A DNA stretch of 64,000 bases from an uncultured Acetobacteraceae bacterium (GCA_903918315.1 CAIXEA010000074.1:1-64000), one strand, 5' to 3'. Counted from the stretch's first letter, positions 8,216 through 16,536 are shown. Program-made: numbers and translations. The notes: generated from the letters alone by a model not told the origin.

Positions 8216-9456
8216 CGCGTGCTCCCCCCCGGTCGGCTGATGCGATACAGGCCGACATCGATGGCACCGGCCCGGAATCCGGCTTCGCAGTAAGCGAGGT
8301 AGTATTCCCATTTGCGCTTGAACGCCGCGTCGAAGCCTGACCGTTCCAGACGCGGCCAGGCGTGCTGGAAGCGGCGGCCCCATTCCGCCAGCGTCCGGGC
8401 GTAGCTGTCGCCGAAGGTGCGCACGCCCTCCAGCACCAGTCCGGCCGCGGCAACCTGGGCGCGCATCACGCTGTCGGAGGGCAGCATGCCGCCGGGGAAA
8501 ATATGGCGCTGGATGAAATCGGCGCCGCGTTCGTATGACGCGTAGCGATCTTCCGCCATCAGGATGACCTGCAAGGCGGCGATTCCCCCGGGGCGAAGCC
8601 GATCGTGGATGGTGGCAAAATAGTCCGACCAGTATTCGCGCCCGACCGCCTCCAGCATCTCGACGGAGACGATGCGGTCATACTGCCCCGCTGTGTCGCG
8701 ATAATCCTGTAACCGCAGTTCCACGGAACCCGGCGCACAACCATCGGCCAGGCGGTTGCCGGCCCCGTGCAACTGTGCGTGGGACAAGGTCAGCCCCACC
8801 ACGGCGCAACCACGCTCGCGGGCCAGCCGCTCCGCCAATCCGCCCCAGCCGCAGCCAATTTCCAACACGCGTTCCCCGCCAGACAGGGCCAGGGCGTCGA
8901 TCACCATGTCCTGCTTGGCGGCCTGCGCGTCCTCCAGCTTTTGCGTGGGATGGGTATAGAGCGCGGACGAATAGCTCATGCCCGCATCCAGCCAGGACGC
9001 GTAGAAATCATTGCCGAGATCATAATGCGCCGGGATGTTGCGCCGGCTCCCGGCGCGGCTGTTGCGGCGAAGCGCGTGCCGCAGCCGGTTCGCCCAGCGC
9101 GCCACGCGGGAGCCGTTGAGTGAGGCATCCATGCGTTCATAGTTACACGCCACCAACTCGATCAGGGCCGTCAGGCCCGGCGTGGACCAATCCCCGGCCA
9201 TGTAGGATTCAGCGAAGCCAATATCGCCGGCCACCAAAAGCCGTCGGACCGCGTGCCAGCGATGCAGCACCAGCACGCCGCTGGGGCCCGGATGCGGACC
9301 GGCGTGTTGGATCGCCTCGCCGCCCGGCGTGTGGATGAGCAGCTGCCCGTGCGTCACCTGCCGCGCCAGCCGCTCCAGAAACCGGCGGGACAGCGAGAGG
9401 CGAAACCAGGAAACGCGGATGCCGCCCGCGGGCAGGGTGTTGACGGGCTGGCTCAC
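8212..9456 (-). CDS. Cyclopropane-fatty-acyl-phospholipid synthase-type methyltransferase (copy 1)
   Basis: 414 residues starting at a GTG (9456) whose GTGA overlaps the stop of the DUF1365 gene, with GGAGG nine bases upstream; the ORF-track start at 9801 lies inside DUF1365 and is rejected. N-terminal lipid-binding part (LLVAGDIGFAESYMAGDW, YDLGNDFYASWLDAGMSYSSALY), then the SAM site VLEIGCGWGGLAERLA near residue 200, and EMLEAVG, FIQRHIFPGGMLPS and YYLAYCEAGFRAGAIDVGLYR at the end. The family methylates double bonds in membrane phospholipid acyl chains. Homologues of this gene next to DUF1365 and an FAD oxidoreductase are known from RpoE-ChrR regulated clusters. Cyclopropane or methylated/furan products are both possible. 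Confidence 0.87.
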   Translation of the reverse strand: MSQPVNTLPAGGIRVSWFRLSLSRRFLERLARQVTHGQLLIHTPGGEAIQHAGPHPGPSGVLVLHRWHAVRRLLVAGDIGFAESYMAGDWSTPGLTALIELVACNYERMDASLNGSRVARWANRLRHALRRNSRAGSRRNIPAHYDLGNDFYASWLDAGMSYSSALYTHPTQKLEDAQAAKQDMVIDALALSGGERVLEIGCGWGGLAERLARERGCAVVGLTLSHAQLHGAGNRLADGCAPGSVELRLQDYRDTAGQYDRIVSVEMLEAVGREYWSDYFATIHDRLRPGGIAALQVILMAEDRYASYERGADFIQRHIFPGGMLPSDSVMRAQVAAAGLVLEGVRTFGDSYARTLAEWGRRFQHAWPRLERSGFDAAFKRKWEYYLAYCEAGFRAGAIDVGLYRISRPGGSTR

Positions 9457-10256
9457 GCGATGGGTGCCTCCGACAGCGTTACGGGTGCGACAATGCTGAC
9501 GAGATGGTTCGGTGGCGCTGGTTTGCGATGGAATCGCATGCCTTTGCGCCATAGCCGCAGCGCCTCCCAATGGATTCCGACAATCACTGTCAGTGTCAGC
9601 AGCGGCGTACGCAGGAAGGCGCCGAGCAGCGCCGCATCCGTCAGGTCGCGCCGATCGGCTGCCAGCGCCGCGACGATGATGGGGCCGTCGGCGTCGGTGC
9701 CACGGATCACGATGCTCAATGCGGTGTCCGGCGCCCGGACGCGGAATTCGTAGCGCATGTCCATCGCCAGGAAGGGTGAGACATGGAATGCCTTGGCGCA
9801 ATCCTGGCGAATGGCGGTGGGTTCGTCCGGGTGAGCCACCGGGATCAGGTAAGTGTGGCGCTCACCGAAGGTGTTGTGCACCTGGTGCAGCAGCGCCAGC
9901 AGCCGCCCGTCGCGGTGGTAACAGAAATACACGCTCAGCGGATTGAAGCCGAAGCCGAGTATGCGTGGCATCGCCAGCAGGCGGATTGCGCCGCCTTCCA
10001 GGTCTATCCCGGCCGTCGCCAGCGATCCTTCCACCCAGCCGCGCAGCGGGGCTCCGGAACCGTCGGCATGGTCGCGCTCATCAAAGCCGAACACATTGAA
10101 GCGCCGGTGGGAGAACAGGCGCAACCGCGCGGCCAGGGCGGGAATCTCGTCCAGGTCCAGCAGGACGGAGAAGACGCGATATCGCAACCGATGGGGCTTC
10201 GGACGCAGCCGCCGGTGCGTTACGGCGCCAACATACAGGGCGGAGGCGATGCTCAT
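9453..10256 (-). CDS. DUF1365 domain-containing protein
   Basis: 267 residues. Begins with SALYVGAVTHRRLRPKPHRLRYRVFSVLLDLDEIP, which is the typical DUF1365 opening, followed by FGFNPLSVYFCYHRDG, VHNTFGERHTY and a MRYEFRV-centred core. Its ATGA start overlaps the FAD oxidoreductase stop and its own stop overlaps the next gene, so the three are translationally coupled. The biochemical role is unknown; DUF1365 consistently travels with FAD-dependent oxidoreductases and CFA-type synthases, so a role in acyl-chain modification is inferred from context. Confidence 0.88.
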   Translation of the reverse strand: MSIASALYVGAVTHRRLRPKPHRLRYRVFSVLLDLDEIPALAARLRLFSHRRFNVFGFDERDHADGSGAPLRGWVEGSLATAGIDLEGGAIRLLAMPRILGFGFNPLSVYFCYHRDGRLLALLHQVHNTFGERHTYLIPVAHPDEPTAIRQDCAKAFHVSPFLAMDMRYEFRVRAPDTALSIVIRGTDADGPIIVAALAADRRDLTDAALLGAFLRTPLLTLTVIVGIHWEALRLWRKGMRFHRKPAPPNHLVSIVAPVTLSEAPIA

Positions 10257-11623
10257 ACGCCGGCCGTCAACGCCACGCCACTGGGTTCGACCGGGCCAAG
10301 ATGGATGCGGCCGGATTCATTCGCCACCTGCCAGGGTCGCCGCACGCCGCCCAACTGCTCCGCCACCGCCAGCCCGGCCTGCAACCCATCCTCATGGAAC
10401 CCGGCGCCGAAATGCGCGCCGCAGAACCATACGCCACCCTGATCCTGTAAACCCCATAGCCGGCGCTGGGCACGGATGGCGGCGGCATCGAAGACCGGGT
10501 GTTCGTAGGACTCGCTACGCAGAAGACTGCCAGGGCGCGGCGCGTGCGGCGGATTCAGGGTGACAAAATAATCGGTCGCGCCCGGCAGGCCCTGCAGCCG
10601 GTTCATCCAATAGGATACGCAGGGCAACGCGGCCTCCGCGCCAGAGCGCCCGAGATAGTTCCAGCTTGCCCAAACTGCGCGGCGGTGCGGCATCAGCGTC
10701 TTGTCCGTATGCAGCACCGCCATGTTGCGGGTGTAGCGAAAGGCGCCCAGCACATCGCGCTCCCGCGGCGTCGCTTCGCCCCCCAGCAGGGCCAGCGCCT
10801 GGTCGGCATGGCATGCCAGCACGACATCGTCATACACATGCGCGCCCCCCTGGCTCCGCACCCTGACCCCCTCCTCCAATCGTTCCACCGCCAACGCCGA
10901 GCGGCCGGTGCGGATGCGGCTGGCAAAGCCTTCCGTCAGCTTTGCCAGGTATTCGCGGGAGCCGCCGATAACCGTTCGCCAGGCCGGGCGATCGGCTACC
11001 TGCAGCAAGCCATGATTGTCGCAGAAGCGAATGAAGGCGGCGGCCGGATGCAGCCGGGCATCCGCGGCCGGGCAGGACCAGATGGCGGCGGACATCGGCA
11101 GCAGATGATCCTCCTGCAACGCCGCACCGTAGCCACCCTCTCGCAGATAGTCGTCCAGGCTGCCCAGTTCCTGTTCCAGCCGCGCCAGATCGCGCGGCGC
11201 GGCGCGGTAGAAGCGCAGCAGGTCACGCAGCATGCCCCAGAAGCGCGGACGCAGCAGGTTGCGCGGCTGGGCGAACAGCCCGCGCAAATCGGTGCCGGCA
11301 TATTCCAGCCGGCCCTCGTCGATGGAGACGGCGAAGGACATATCCGATTGCCGCGTTGCGACGCCGAGGTGGCGGAACAGGGCCGTCAGATTTGGATAGG
11401 TGCGTTCGTTGTAGACGATGAAGCCGGTATCCACCGCCAGCAGCCCATCGGGCGTGGCCACGGAGGCGGTGTTCGCATGCCCGCCCACGCGGTCCAGCGC
11501 CTCATAGACCGTCACCCGATGGCGTCCGGACAACAGCCAGGCGCAGGCCAGGCCCGCGATCCCCGTGCCAATCACCGCGACGTCGCGCGGTGACCGCTTC
11601 TCGTGCGTCCCGATGGTCCGCAT
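10253..11623 (-). CDS. FAD-dependent oxidoreductase (COG2907-like)
   Basis: 456 residues from the ATG at 11623, chosen for AGGAG just upstream and because the FAD motif follows at once; the 689-residue track ORF reads back through the promoters. Dinucleotide-binding fold VAVIGTGIAGLACAWLLSGRHRVTVYEALDRVGGHANT at residues 15-52, then VDTGFIVYNERTYPNL, a substrate half, and the C-terminal FAD contact GVWFCGAHFGAGFHEDGLQAGLAVAEQLGG. First gene of the minus-strand operon (FAD oxidoreductase, DUF1365, CFA-type, DUF6134). Homologues are annotated as amine oxidase-like or cyclopropane fatty acid related proteins. A desaturation or oxidation step on an acyl chain is likely but not shown by sequence. 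Confidence 0.88.
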   Translation of the reverse strand: MRTIGTHEKRSPRDVAVIGTGIAGLACAWLLSGRHRVTVYEALDRVGGHANTASVATPDGLLAVDTGFIVYNERTYPNLTALFRHLGVATRQSDMSFAVSIDEGRLEYAGTDLRGLFAQPRNLLRPRFWGMLRDLLRFYRAAPRDLARLEQELGSLDDYLREGGYGAALQEDHLLPMSAAIWSCPAADARLHPAAAFIRFCDNHGLLQVADRPAWRTVIGGSREYLAKLTEGFASRIRTGRSALAVERLEEGVRVRSQGGAHVYDDVVLACHADQALALLGGEATPRERDVLGAFRYTRNMAVLHTDKTLMPHRRAVWASWNYLGRSGAEAALPCVSYWMNRLQGLPGATDYFVTLNPPHAPRPGSLLRSESYEHPVFDAAAIRAQRRLWGLQDQGGVWFCGAHFGAGFHEDGLQAGLAVAEQLGGVRRPWQVANESGRIHLGPVEPSGVALTAGV

Positions 11624-11700
11624 GGATCTCCTGTTACGTTGGGTGGGCTGGCCGCCGTTTCTGCTGAACCGGGGGTGGATGCTGACGCTATTATTAGCCA

Positions 11701-11730
11701 CCTTTACGCAGCAGGCACGCGATCGGATCA
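11701..11730 (-). promoter_or_regulatory. ECF sigma (RpoE/ChrR-type) promoter for the FAD oxidoreductase operon
   Basis: On the minus strand TGATCC (11730-11725), an 18-base spacer and TAAAGG (11706-11701). The -35 box equals the TGATCC known for Rhodobacter RpoE targets. Predicted start is near 11694, leaving an untranslated leader of roughly 70 bases before the ATG at 11623. Confidence 0.8.
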
Positions 11731-11755
11731 CCTGTCGCCAATGACGCGCGCCGGG

Positions 11756-11785
11756 TGATCCAATGCGCGCCCGGCCACGTAAAGG
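11756..11785 (+). promoter_or_regulatory. ECF sigma (RpoE/ChrR-type) promoter for the rpoE-chrR operon
   Basis: TGATCC (11756-11761), an 18-base spacer and TAAAGG (11780-11785), identical in both boxes and spacing to the divergent promoter 25 bases away. Supports autoregulation of the sigma factor. The -10 box overlaps the apparent ribosome-binding site of the first ATG (11792), so transcription would start at about that ATG. Confidence 0.78.
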
Positions 11786-11791
11786 AAATCG

Positions 11792-12472
11792 ATGAATGCA
11801 AAGCCCGATCACGCGAGCGAACCACCGGCGACATGGACGAGAGCGGATGAACCGTCTTCGCGCATGACCAGCGATGCCGCGCCGATCCAGGATACGGACT
11901 TGTTGCTGGCCATCGCGGTCAGGCGCGACCGACAGGCATTTTGTGTGCTGTTCGCGCGCTTCGCACCGCGCCTGAAATCCTGGTTGATGCGCGCCGGCAC
12001 CCCGGCGGACCGGGCGGAGGACCTGGCGCAAGAAACCATGCTGGCGGTTTGGCGGCGGGCTGAGAGCTTCGATCCCACCCGCGCGGGCGTCGCGAACTGG
12101 ATATTTACGATCGCCAGGAACCAGCGGATCGATGCCTTTCGCCGCCTCTCTCGCCCTGAGCCGGATGCCGATGACCCGTCCTTGGCGCCATCCCAGCCTC
12201 TCCCGCCGGACGCCGCCTTTGAAATGGCGGAGGACGAGACCCTGATCCGCGCGGCGCTTGCGACCTTGCCCGCCGAACAGGCGGAGGTCATTCGCCTCGC
12301 GTTTTTCGAGGACCGTCGACACGCGGAGATCGAGCGGACCCTGGGCATCCCCCTCGGCACCGTGAAATCACGCCTGCGCCTCGCCATGAGTCGCCTTCGC
12401 GCCCGATTGGCGGAACCCCAACCCGAGGGAGGCCAAACGCAAAGAGGCCAACCCAAAGGAAGCCAAACATGA
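11792..12472 (+). CDS. rpoE: ECF RNA polymerase sigma factor, RpoE/ECF11 type
   Basis: 226 residues from the first ATG; the downstream ATG at 11864 (MTSDAAPIQDTD) would give about 202 residues and fits better with the family start and with the predicted transcription start. Sigma-2 region: RQAFCVLFARFAPRLKSWLMRAGTPADRAEDLAQETMLAVWRRAESFDPTRAGVANWIFTIARNQRIDAFRR. Sigma-4 region: LPAEQAEVIRLAFFEDRRHAEIERTLGIPLGTVKSRLRLAMSRLRA. The C-terminal tail EGGQTQRGQPKGSQT is low complexity. The stop overlaps chrR (ATGA). In Rhodobacter this pair governs the singlet-oxygen response; here it should direct transcription from the three TGATCC-N18-TAAAGG sites. Confidence 0.92.
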   Translation: MNAKPDHASEPPATWTRADEPSSRMTSDAAPIQDTDLLLAIAVRRDRQAFCVLFARFAPRLKSWLMRAGTPADRAEDLAQETMLAVWRRAESFDPTRAGVANWIFTIARNQRIDAFRRLSRPEPDADDPSLAPSQPLPPDAAFEMAEDETLIRAALATLPAEQAEVIRLAFFEDRRHAEIERTLGIPLGTVKSRLRLAMSRLRARLAEPQPEGGQTQRGQPKGSQT

Positions 12473-13137
12473 CCCCTTCCCCCACCCACCATCCAGCCGA
12501 TGACACACTGCTGCGCCATGCCGCCGGGCGCCTGTCCGCTGGCGCGACGCTGGTCGTCGCCACGCATCTCGCCGGCTGCCCGCATTGCCAACTGGCAGCC
12601 CGGCTCGGGGAGGCCATCGGCGGTGTCCTGCTGGCCGATACCGCCCCCGCCGCCATGGCCACGGACGCTCTGGACCGCACCCTGGCCCGGCTGGACACCC
12701 CGGCCAGTATTGCCCGACCGCCCGCCAACGCGACGGACCCGGTGCCGGACCTGGCGCCGGGCGTGCCAATGCCCGCCCCGCTGCGTCATGTCGCACGCCG
12801 CCCCTGGCGCTGGGTGGCGCCGGGCATCAGCCGCATTCGGCTGGACCTTGCCGGCGCGGCGCCAGGGGAGCACGCCTATCTGCTGCGCGTCGCCCCCGGC
12901 GCCACCTTGGCGGAGCATGGCCATCGCGGCGAGGAAATCACCTGCGTCTTGTCCGGACAGTTCCGCGACTCCACCGGCTTATACGGCCCAGGAGACGTTG
13001 CCGAAATGGATGTCGGGCAGGACCACCAGCCCATCACCGAGCCCGGCGCGGTCTGCATCTGCCTGATCGCGACCCAGGGCCGCCTGCGCATGCGCGGCAC
13101 GCTGGCCCGCCTGCTGCAACCCCTCGTCGGCGTTTGA
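12469..13137 (+). CDS. chrR: ChrR family zinc anti-sigma factor
   Basis: 222 residues, overlapping the sigma gene by ATGA. The N-terminal anti-sigma domain holds H8, H33, C37 and C40 (THLAGCPHC); the 25-residue gap between the histidines and the HxxxCxxC spacing equal the H6/H31/C35/C38 zinc site described for Rhodobacter ChrR. The C-terminal part (YLLRVAPGATLAEHGHRGEEITCVLSGQFRDS, GDVAEMD, DHQPIT) is the cupin domain, needed in Rhodobacter for release of the sigma factor in response to singlet oxygen. Cytoplasmic complex with the sigma factor. Stop and next start overlap as TGATG. Confidence 0.93.
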   Translation: MTPSPTHHPADDTLLRHAAGRLSAGATLVVATHLAGCPHCQLAARLGEAIGGVLLADTAPAAMATDALDRTLARLDTPASIARPPANATDPVPDLAPGVPMPAPLRHVARRPWRWVAPGISRIRLDLAGAAPGEHAYLLRVAPGATLAEHGHRGEEITCVLSGQFRDSTGLYGPGDVAEMDVGQDHQPITEPGAVCICLIATQGRLRMRGTLARLLQPLVGV

Positions 13138-13940
13138 TGATCCGCCTGATCCTGCCGCTTGCCGTCTTCCTGGCCGCCGCCATGGCGCTGGCCTGGGCCT
13201 GGCAGAAGCGCGCCAACAATGCCGGCTGGGTGGATGTCTTCTGGACCTTCGCGATCGGAGCCGCCGCGCTGATCGGCGCGCTGTGGCCTCTGGCCGGCGA
13301 TTCGGCGCAGCCAGCCCGCCAGTGCCTGGTCGCGGCGCTGGTCGCGCTCTGGTCACTGCGCCTCGGTTTGCATCTGCGCACCCGTGTTCGCACCCGGCCG
13401 GAGGATGCGCGCTACGCTGGATTTCGGCGTGACTGGGGCGCCCGCTTCCAGGTGCGACTGTTCTGGTTCCTGCAAATCCAGGCCTTTGCCGCCCTGCCGC
13501 TGGCGTTGGCGATGCTGCTTGCGGCCCGTACGCCGGCCCCATTTCCCCGGCTTGCGGATATCATCGCCCTGGCGTTGATCGCGATAGCCCTGGCAGGCAC
13601 TGCCCAGGCCGATCGGCAGCTCGCCCGCTTCGTCGCCCGCCCCGCCAATGCCGGCAAGGTCTGCGACCAGGGATTGTGGGCCTGGTCACGCCATCCGAAT
13701 TACTTCTTTGAATTCCTCGGATGGTGCGCCTGGCCGGTCTTTGCCCTTGATCCCGCCTGGGCGCCCGGCTGGGTTACGCTCGCCGCGCCAGCCCTGATGT
13801 ACTGGCTGCTGGTGCATGTCTCGGGCATTCCACCGTTAGAGCGCGTCATGCTCGCATCGCGTGGCGAGGCCTATCGCGCCTATCAGGCCCGTACCAGTGC
13901 CTTCTTCCCTTTACCGCCCCGCGTCGAGGATCCCGCATGA
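13137..13940 (+). CDS. DUF1295 membrane protein (steroid 5-alpha-reductase/ICMT-like)
   Basis: 267 residues from the ATG at 13137 overlapping the chrR stop. Six to seven hydrophobic segments; C-terminal motifs GLWAWSRHPNYFFEFLGWCAWP and GIPPLERVMLASRGEAYRAYQARTSAFFP are those of DUF1295 and the isoprenylcysteine methyltransferase/5-alpha reductase fold, with the conserved RHPNY. Inner-membrane enzyme, probably a reductase or methyltransferase acting on a lipid. Sits between chrR and a CFA-type enzyme, which again points to acyl-chain chemistry. The ORF track shows it fused to an upstream shadow of chrR. Confidence 0.88.
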   Translation: MIRLILPLAVFLAAAMALAWAWQKRANNAGWVDVFWTFAIGAAALIGALWPLAGDSAQPARQCLVAALVALWSLRLGLHLRTRVRTRPEDARYAGFRRDWGARFQVRLFWFLQIQAFAALPLALAMLLAARTPAPFPRLADIIALALIAIALAGTAQADRQLARFVARPANAGKVCDQGLWAWSRHPNYFFEFLGWCAWPVFALDPAWAPGWVTLAAPALMYWLLVHVSGIPPLERVMLASRGEAYRAYQARTSAFFPLPPRVEDPA

Positions 13941-14965
13941 GCCTGATCTCCACCAGCACCGGCCTGGTCGAGCGCCTGCCGATGCCCGACGCCCTCACAC
14001 GGTTTGGCATCGCCCAGCTTGTTGCCCGCACCCATCGCCGCATGGCAACGGCACAAGGCGATATCGACACCGCATTCGCCGCCGCCATGATCACGCACCC
14101 GATCGCAGAGCATACGGCTGATGCCAATGCGCAGCATTACGAGCTGCCCGAGGCGTTCTTCGGCCTCATCCTCGGCCCGCATCGCAAATATTCCAGCTGC
14201 CTCTACCGCACCGCCGAGGAGACGCTGGCCCAGGCCGAGGCCAACGCGCTGGAGGAGACCTGCGCGCATGCGGATGTGCAGGACAAGCAAGACATCCTGG
14301 AACTCGGTTGTGGTTGGGGTTCACTCTCCCTGTGGATGGCGGAGCATTATCCGCTTGCCCGTGTCACCGCCGTGTCCAACTCCCATTCCCAGCGTCTCTA
14401 CATCGAGGCCGCGGCACAGGCGCGCGGGCTCCACAATCTGCGGGTCATCACCGCTGACATGAACGATTTCGACCCGGGCGCGCGCTTTGACCGCATCGTC
14501 TCGGTGGAGATGTTCGAACACATGGCGAACTGGAACGCGCTGCTGACCCGCGCGCGGACCTGGCTGCGCCCGGACGGGCGGCTGTTCCTGCATGTATTCA
14601 CCCATGTGTCCGCGCCTTATCGGTTCGACACGGCCGACCCCGCGGACTGGATTGCCCGGCATTTCTTCACCGGCGGCATCATGCCGAGCCACAGTCTGAT
14701 CCGCAGCTTTCCGCATCTGTTCGAGGTGGAGCACGACTGGCGCTGGGACGGTCGGCAATACCAACGCACCGCGCGCGATTGGCTGGCGCGATACGATGCC
14801 AATATTAAACGGATCGATGACCTACTGGGCGGTGTGTACGGGACGCAGGCACCCCTTTGGCGCCGCCGCTGGCGCTTGTTCTTCCTGGCTGTCGAGGGAT
14901 TGTTCGGTCATGACGATGGGCGTGCCTGGGGGGTTTCCCACTACCGCCTGAAACCCGTCCTCTGA
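13937..14965 (+). CDS. Cyclopropane-fatty-acyl-phospholipid synthase-type methyltransferase (copy 2)
   Basis: 342 residues; ATGA overlap with DUF1295. It lacks most of the N-terminal lipid-binding domain of copy 1 and starts almost at the methyltransferase: HYELPEAFFGLILGPHRKYSSCLY, SAM site ILELGCGWGSLSLWMAEHYP near residue 120, FDRIVSVEMFEHMANW, and WIARHFFTGGIMPSHSLIRSFP. Copies 1 and 2 are clearly different subfamilies, so they probably catalyse successive or alternative methylations in the same pathway rather than being duplicates. In Rhodobacter a SAM methyltransferase takes part in methylated furan fatty acid synthesis under RpoE control, which makes such a role plausible here. Confidence 0.85.
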   Translation: MSLISTSTGLVERLPMPDALTRFGIAQLVARTHRRMATAQGDIDTAFAAAMITHPIAEHTADANAQHYELPEAFFGLILGPHRKYSSCLYRTAEETLAQAEANALEETCAHADVQDKQDILELGCGWGSLSLWMAEHYPLARVTAVSNSHSQRLYIEAAAQARGLHNLRVITADMNDFDPGARFDRIVSVEMFEHMANWNALLTRARTWLRPDGRLFLHVFTHVSAPYRFDTADPADWIARHFFTGGIMPSHSLIRSFPHLFEVEHDWRWDGRQYQRTARDWLARYDANIKRIDDLLGGVYGTQAPLWRRRWRLFFLAVEGLFGHDDGRAWGVSHYRLKPVL

Positions 14966-14967
14966 GC

Positions 14968-15573
14968 ATGCCCCTGCTCGCCGCCCTGCGCCGGTATATG
15001 GCGGCGGAGGATCCGGTGGTGGCCACCGCCAACCTGATCGCGATGGTGTTGGCGTGGAATACGCCGTTCTACCCGCTTTACGTGCTAGGCACCGCGGGCG
15101 CGGCGATGCATCCGGGGGCGTGGTTCACACTCCTCTCATTTCCTGTGTTTCTTGTGGTCCCGGCTGTCACCCGCCGCTTTTCGCTGGCCGGACGCGCGCT
15201 GCTCGCGGCGGCAGGCATCGCCAACACCGTCTATTGTACATGGCTGCTGGGAGAGGCGGCGGGAACACAACTGTTTCTGCTTCCCTGCATCGCACTGGCC
15301 CCCCTGCTATTCCGCCGGGCGGAGGGCCTGGCGTTGCTCACGTTCCTGTTCCTGCCGTTGTTCATTGGACTGGGTCTTCATGGGCGCTATCCCGCGTCGC
15401 CGTTCGGATGTGACGGCGAAACCTGCGCTGCGCTGCACTGGTTGAATGTCATCAGTGTAATCTGTCTGCTGGGTTTTCTTGGCCTGCTCGGTTTGCGCCG
15501 TATCATCCCGCCGACAACCCCGCCAGGCACCGCCGCTGCATCCACGCGCCAGCCGTCGCCGCCAATCCAGTAA
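14968..15573 (+). CDS. Membrane protein of unknown function in the rpoE operon
   Basis: 201 residues starting two bases after the CFA-type stop. At least five hydrophobic helices (NLIAMVLAWNTPFYPLYVLG, WFTLLSFPVFLVVPAV, ALLAAAGIANTVYCTWLLGE, ALLTFLFLPLFIGLG, VISVICLLGFLGLLGL) and a basic, Pro/Thr-rich tail. A small Cys pair occurs in FGCDGETCAALHW. I do not recognise a named family. Last gene of the sigma-factor operon. Its 3' end overlaps the convergent DUF2177 gene by 71 bases. Confidence 0.72.
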   Translation: MPLLAALRRYMAAEDPVVATANLIAMVLAWNTPFYPLYVLGTAGAAMHPGAWFTLLSFPVFLVVPAVTRRFSLAGRALLAAAGIANTVYCTWLLGEAAGTQLFLLPCIALAPLLFRRAEGLALLTFLFLPLFIGLGLHGRYPASPFGCDGETCAALHWLNVISVICLLGFLGLLGLRRIIPPTTPPGTAAASTRQPSPPIQ

Positions 15574-15922
15574 CGACACCGCCCCAGGCCATATCGACCA
15601 GCGTCAACGGCCAGGTCCAAAACTTCATAACCGCCTGGCTCGTCAGATCGTATGTGCCATAGGTGCACAGACCGAACACCGCACCATACAGAAATGCGCT
15701 CAAGATGCCGCCACGCTGGTGCGCCACTGGCAAAACCAGCACCATGATGCCTGTGATATGCAGTAAATAGAACAACAGGGCGGGTGCGACGCGAAACCGC
15801 TCCGCCAGCAGCGGCCCGACCGTGGTCGCGTAGAGCGGCCCACCCACAAAGGCGAGCCACATCGCATCCAGAGCCAGAAACACCAGCAGCGTCACCCCAT
15901 AGACGCGCAGCCAGGCGGTCAT
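15503..15922 (-). CDS. DUF2177 family membrane protein
   Basis: 139 residues from the ATG at 15922, whose ATGA overlaps the folE stop. Four predicted helices; family signature [100 protein letters not shown]2177 has no known biochemical role. Second gene of the folE operon under the third TGATCC-N18-TAAAGG promoter, so it probably belongs to the same stress regulon as the lipid genes. The 3' end overlaps the convergent membrane protein gene. Confidence 0.88.
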   Translation of the reverse strand: MTAWLRVYGVTLLVFLALDAMWLAFVGGPLYATTVGPLLAERFRVAPALLFYLLHITGIMVLVLPVAHQRGGILSAFLYGAVFGLCTYGTYDLTSQAVMKFWTWPLTLVDMAWGGVVTGLAATAGAWMQRRCLAGLSAG

Positions 15923-16536
15923 CGCGCGCCGACCATGGCTAGCAATTCGCGTCGCGTTTCGGCGTTGTCTCGAAAGCTGCCCAACATGCGGCTGGTCACC
16001 ATGGTAACGCCCGGCTGGTGAACACCGCGCGTGGTCATGCATTGATGCGCTGCCTCGATGATCACCGCGACGCCCTTGGGCTGCAAAACCGACTGGATGG
16101 TATTGGCGATCTGTGCCGTCAGTTTCTCCTGAATCTGGAGCCGCTTGGCATAGGCTGCCACGACGCGGGCCAGCTTGGATATGCCGACCACGCGCCGGTG
16201 TGGCAGATAGGCGACATGGGCGCGGCCGATGATGGGCACCATGTGGTGTTCACAATGGCTCTCCAGGCGAATATCGCGCAGCAGCACGATCTCATCGTAG
16301 CCGTCGGTTTCCTCAAACGTGCGCTCCAGTAGAGCGATGGGGTCCACCTCATATCCTGCGAAAAATTCCTCATAGGCGCGGGCCACACGCGCGGGCGTGT
16401 CGATCAGGCCCTCGCGCGTGGGATCATCTCCGGCCCACTGTATCAGGGTCCGAATGGCTGTTTCCGCTTCCTCCCGGTCAGGGCGTGAATCGGAGGGAGG
16501 GTTGCGGGGTCCGCCAACCGGGGTCATCGAATTCAA
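15919..16536 (-). CDS. folE: GTP cyclohydrolase I
   Basis: 205 residues. Converts GTP to 7,8-dihydroneopterin triphosphate, the entry step of folate and other pterins. Zinc ligands in [22 protein letters not shown] and HQCMTTRGV, plus [27 protein letters not shown], are all canonical. The ORF start at 16536 is TTG with AAGGAG eight bases upstream; the ATG at 16527 is 17 bases from the same site, so TTG initiation is credible. An ECF promoter lies at 16649-16620. Placement in an RpoE-type regulon suggests extra pterin demand under stress, for example folate antenna of a photolyase or a pterin cofactor; this is inference. Confidence 0.93.
   Translation of the reverse strand: MNSMTPVGGPRNPPSDSRPDREEAETAIRTLIQWAGDDPTREGLIDTPARVARAYEEFFAGYEVDPIALLERTFEETDGYDEIVLLRDIRLESHCEHHMVPIIGRAHVAYLPHRRVVGISKLARVVAAYAKRLQIQEKLTAQIANTIQSVLQPKGVAVIIEAAHQCMTTRGVHQPGVTMVTSRMLGSFRDNAETRRELLAMVGAR

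Noticed and set aside
12585-13136. Upstream 184 codons of the DUF1295 ORF in the track
   Set aside because: They overlap chrR in another frame; the true start is the ATG at 13137 overlapping the chrR stop.
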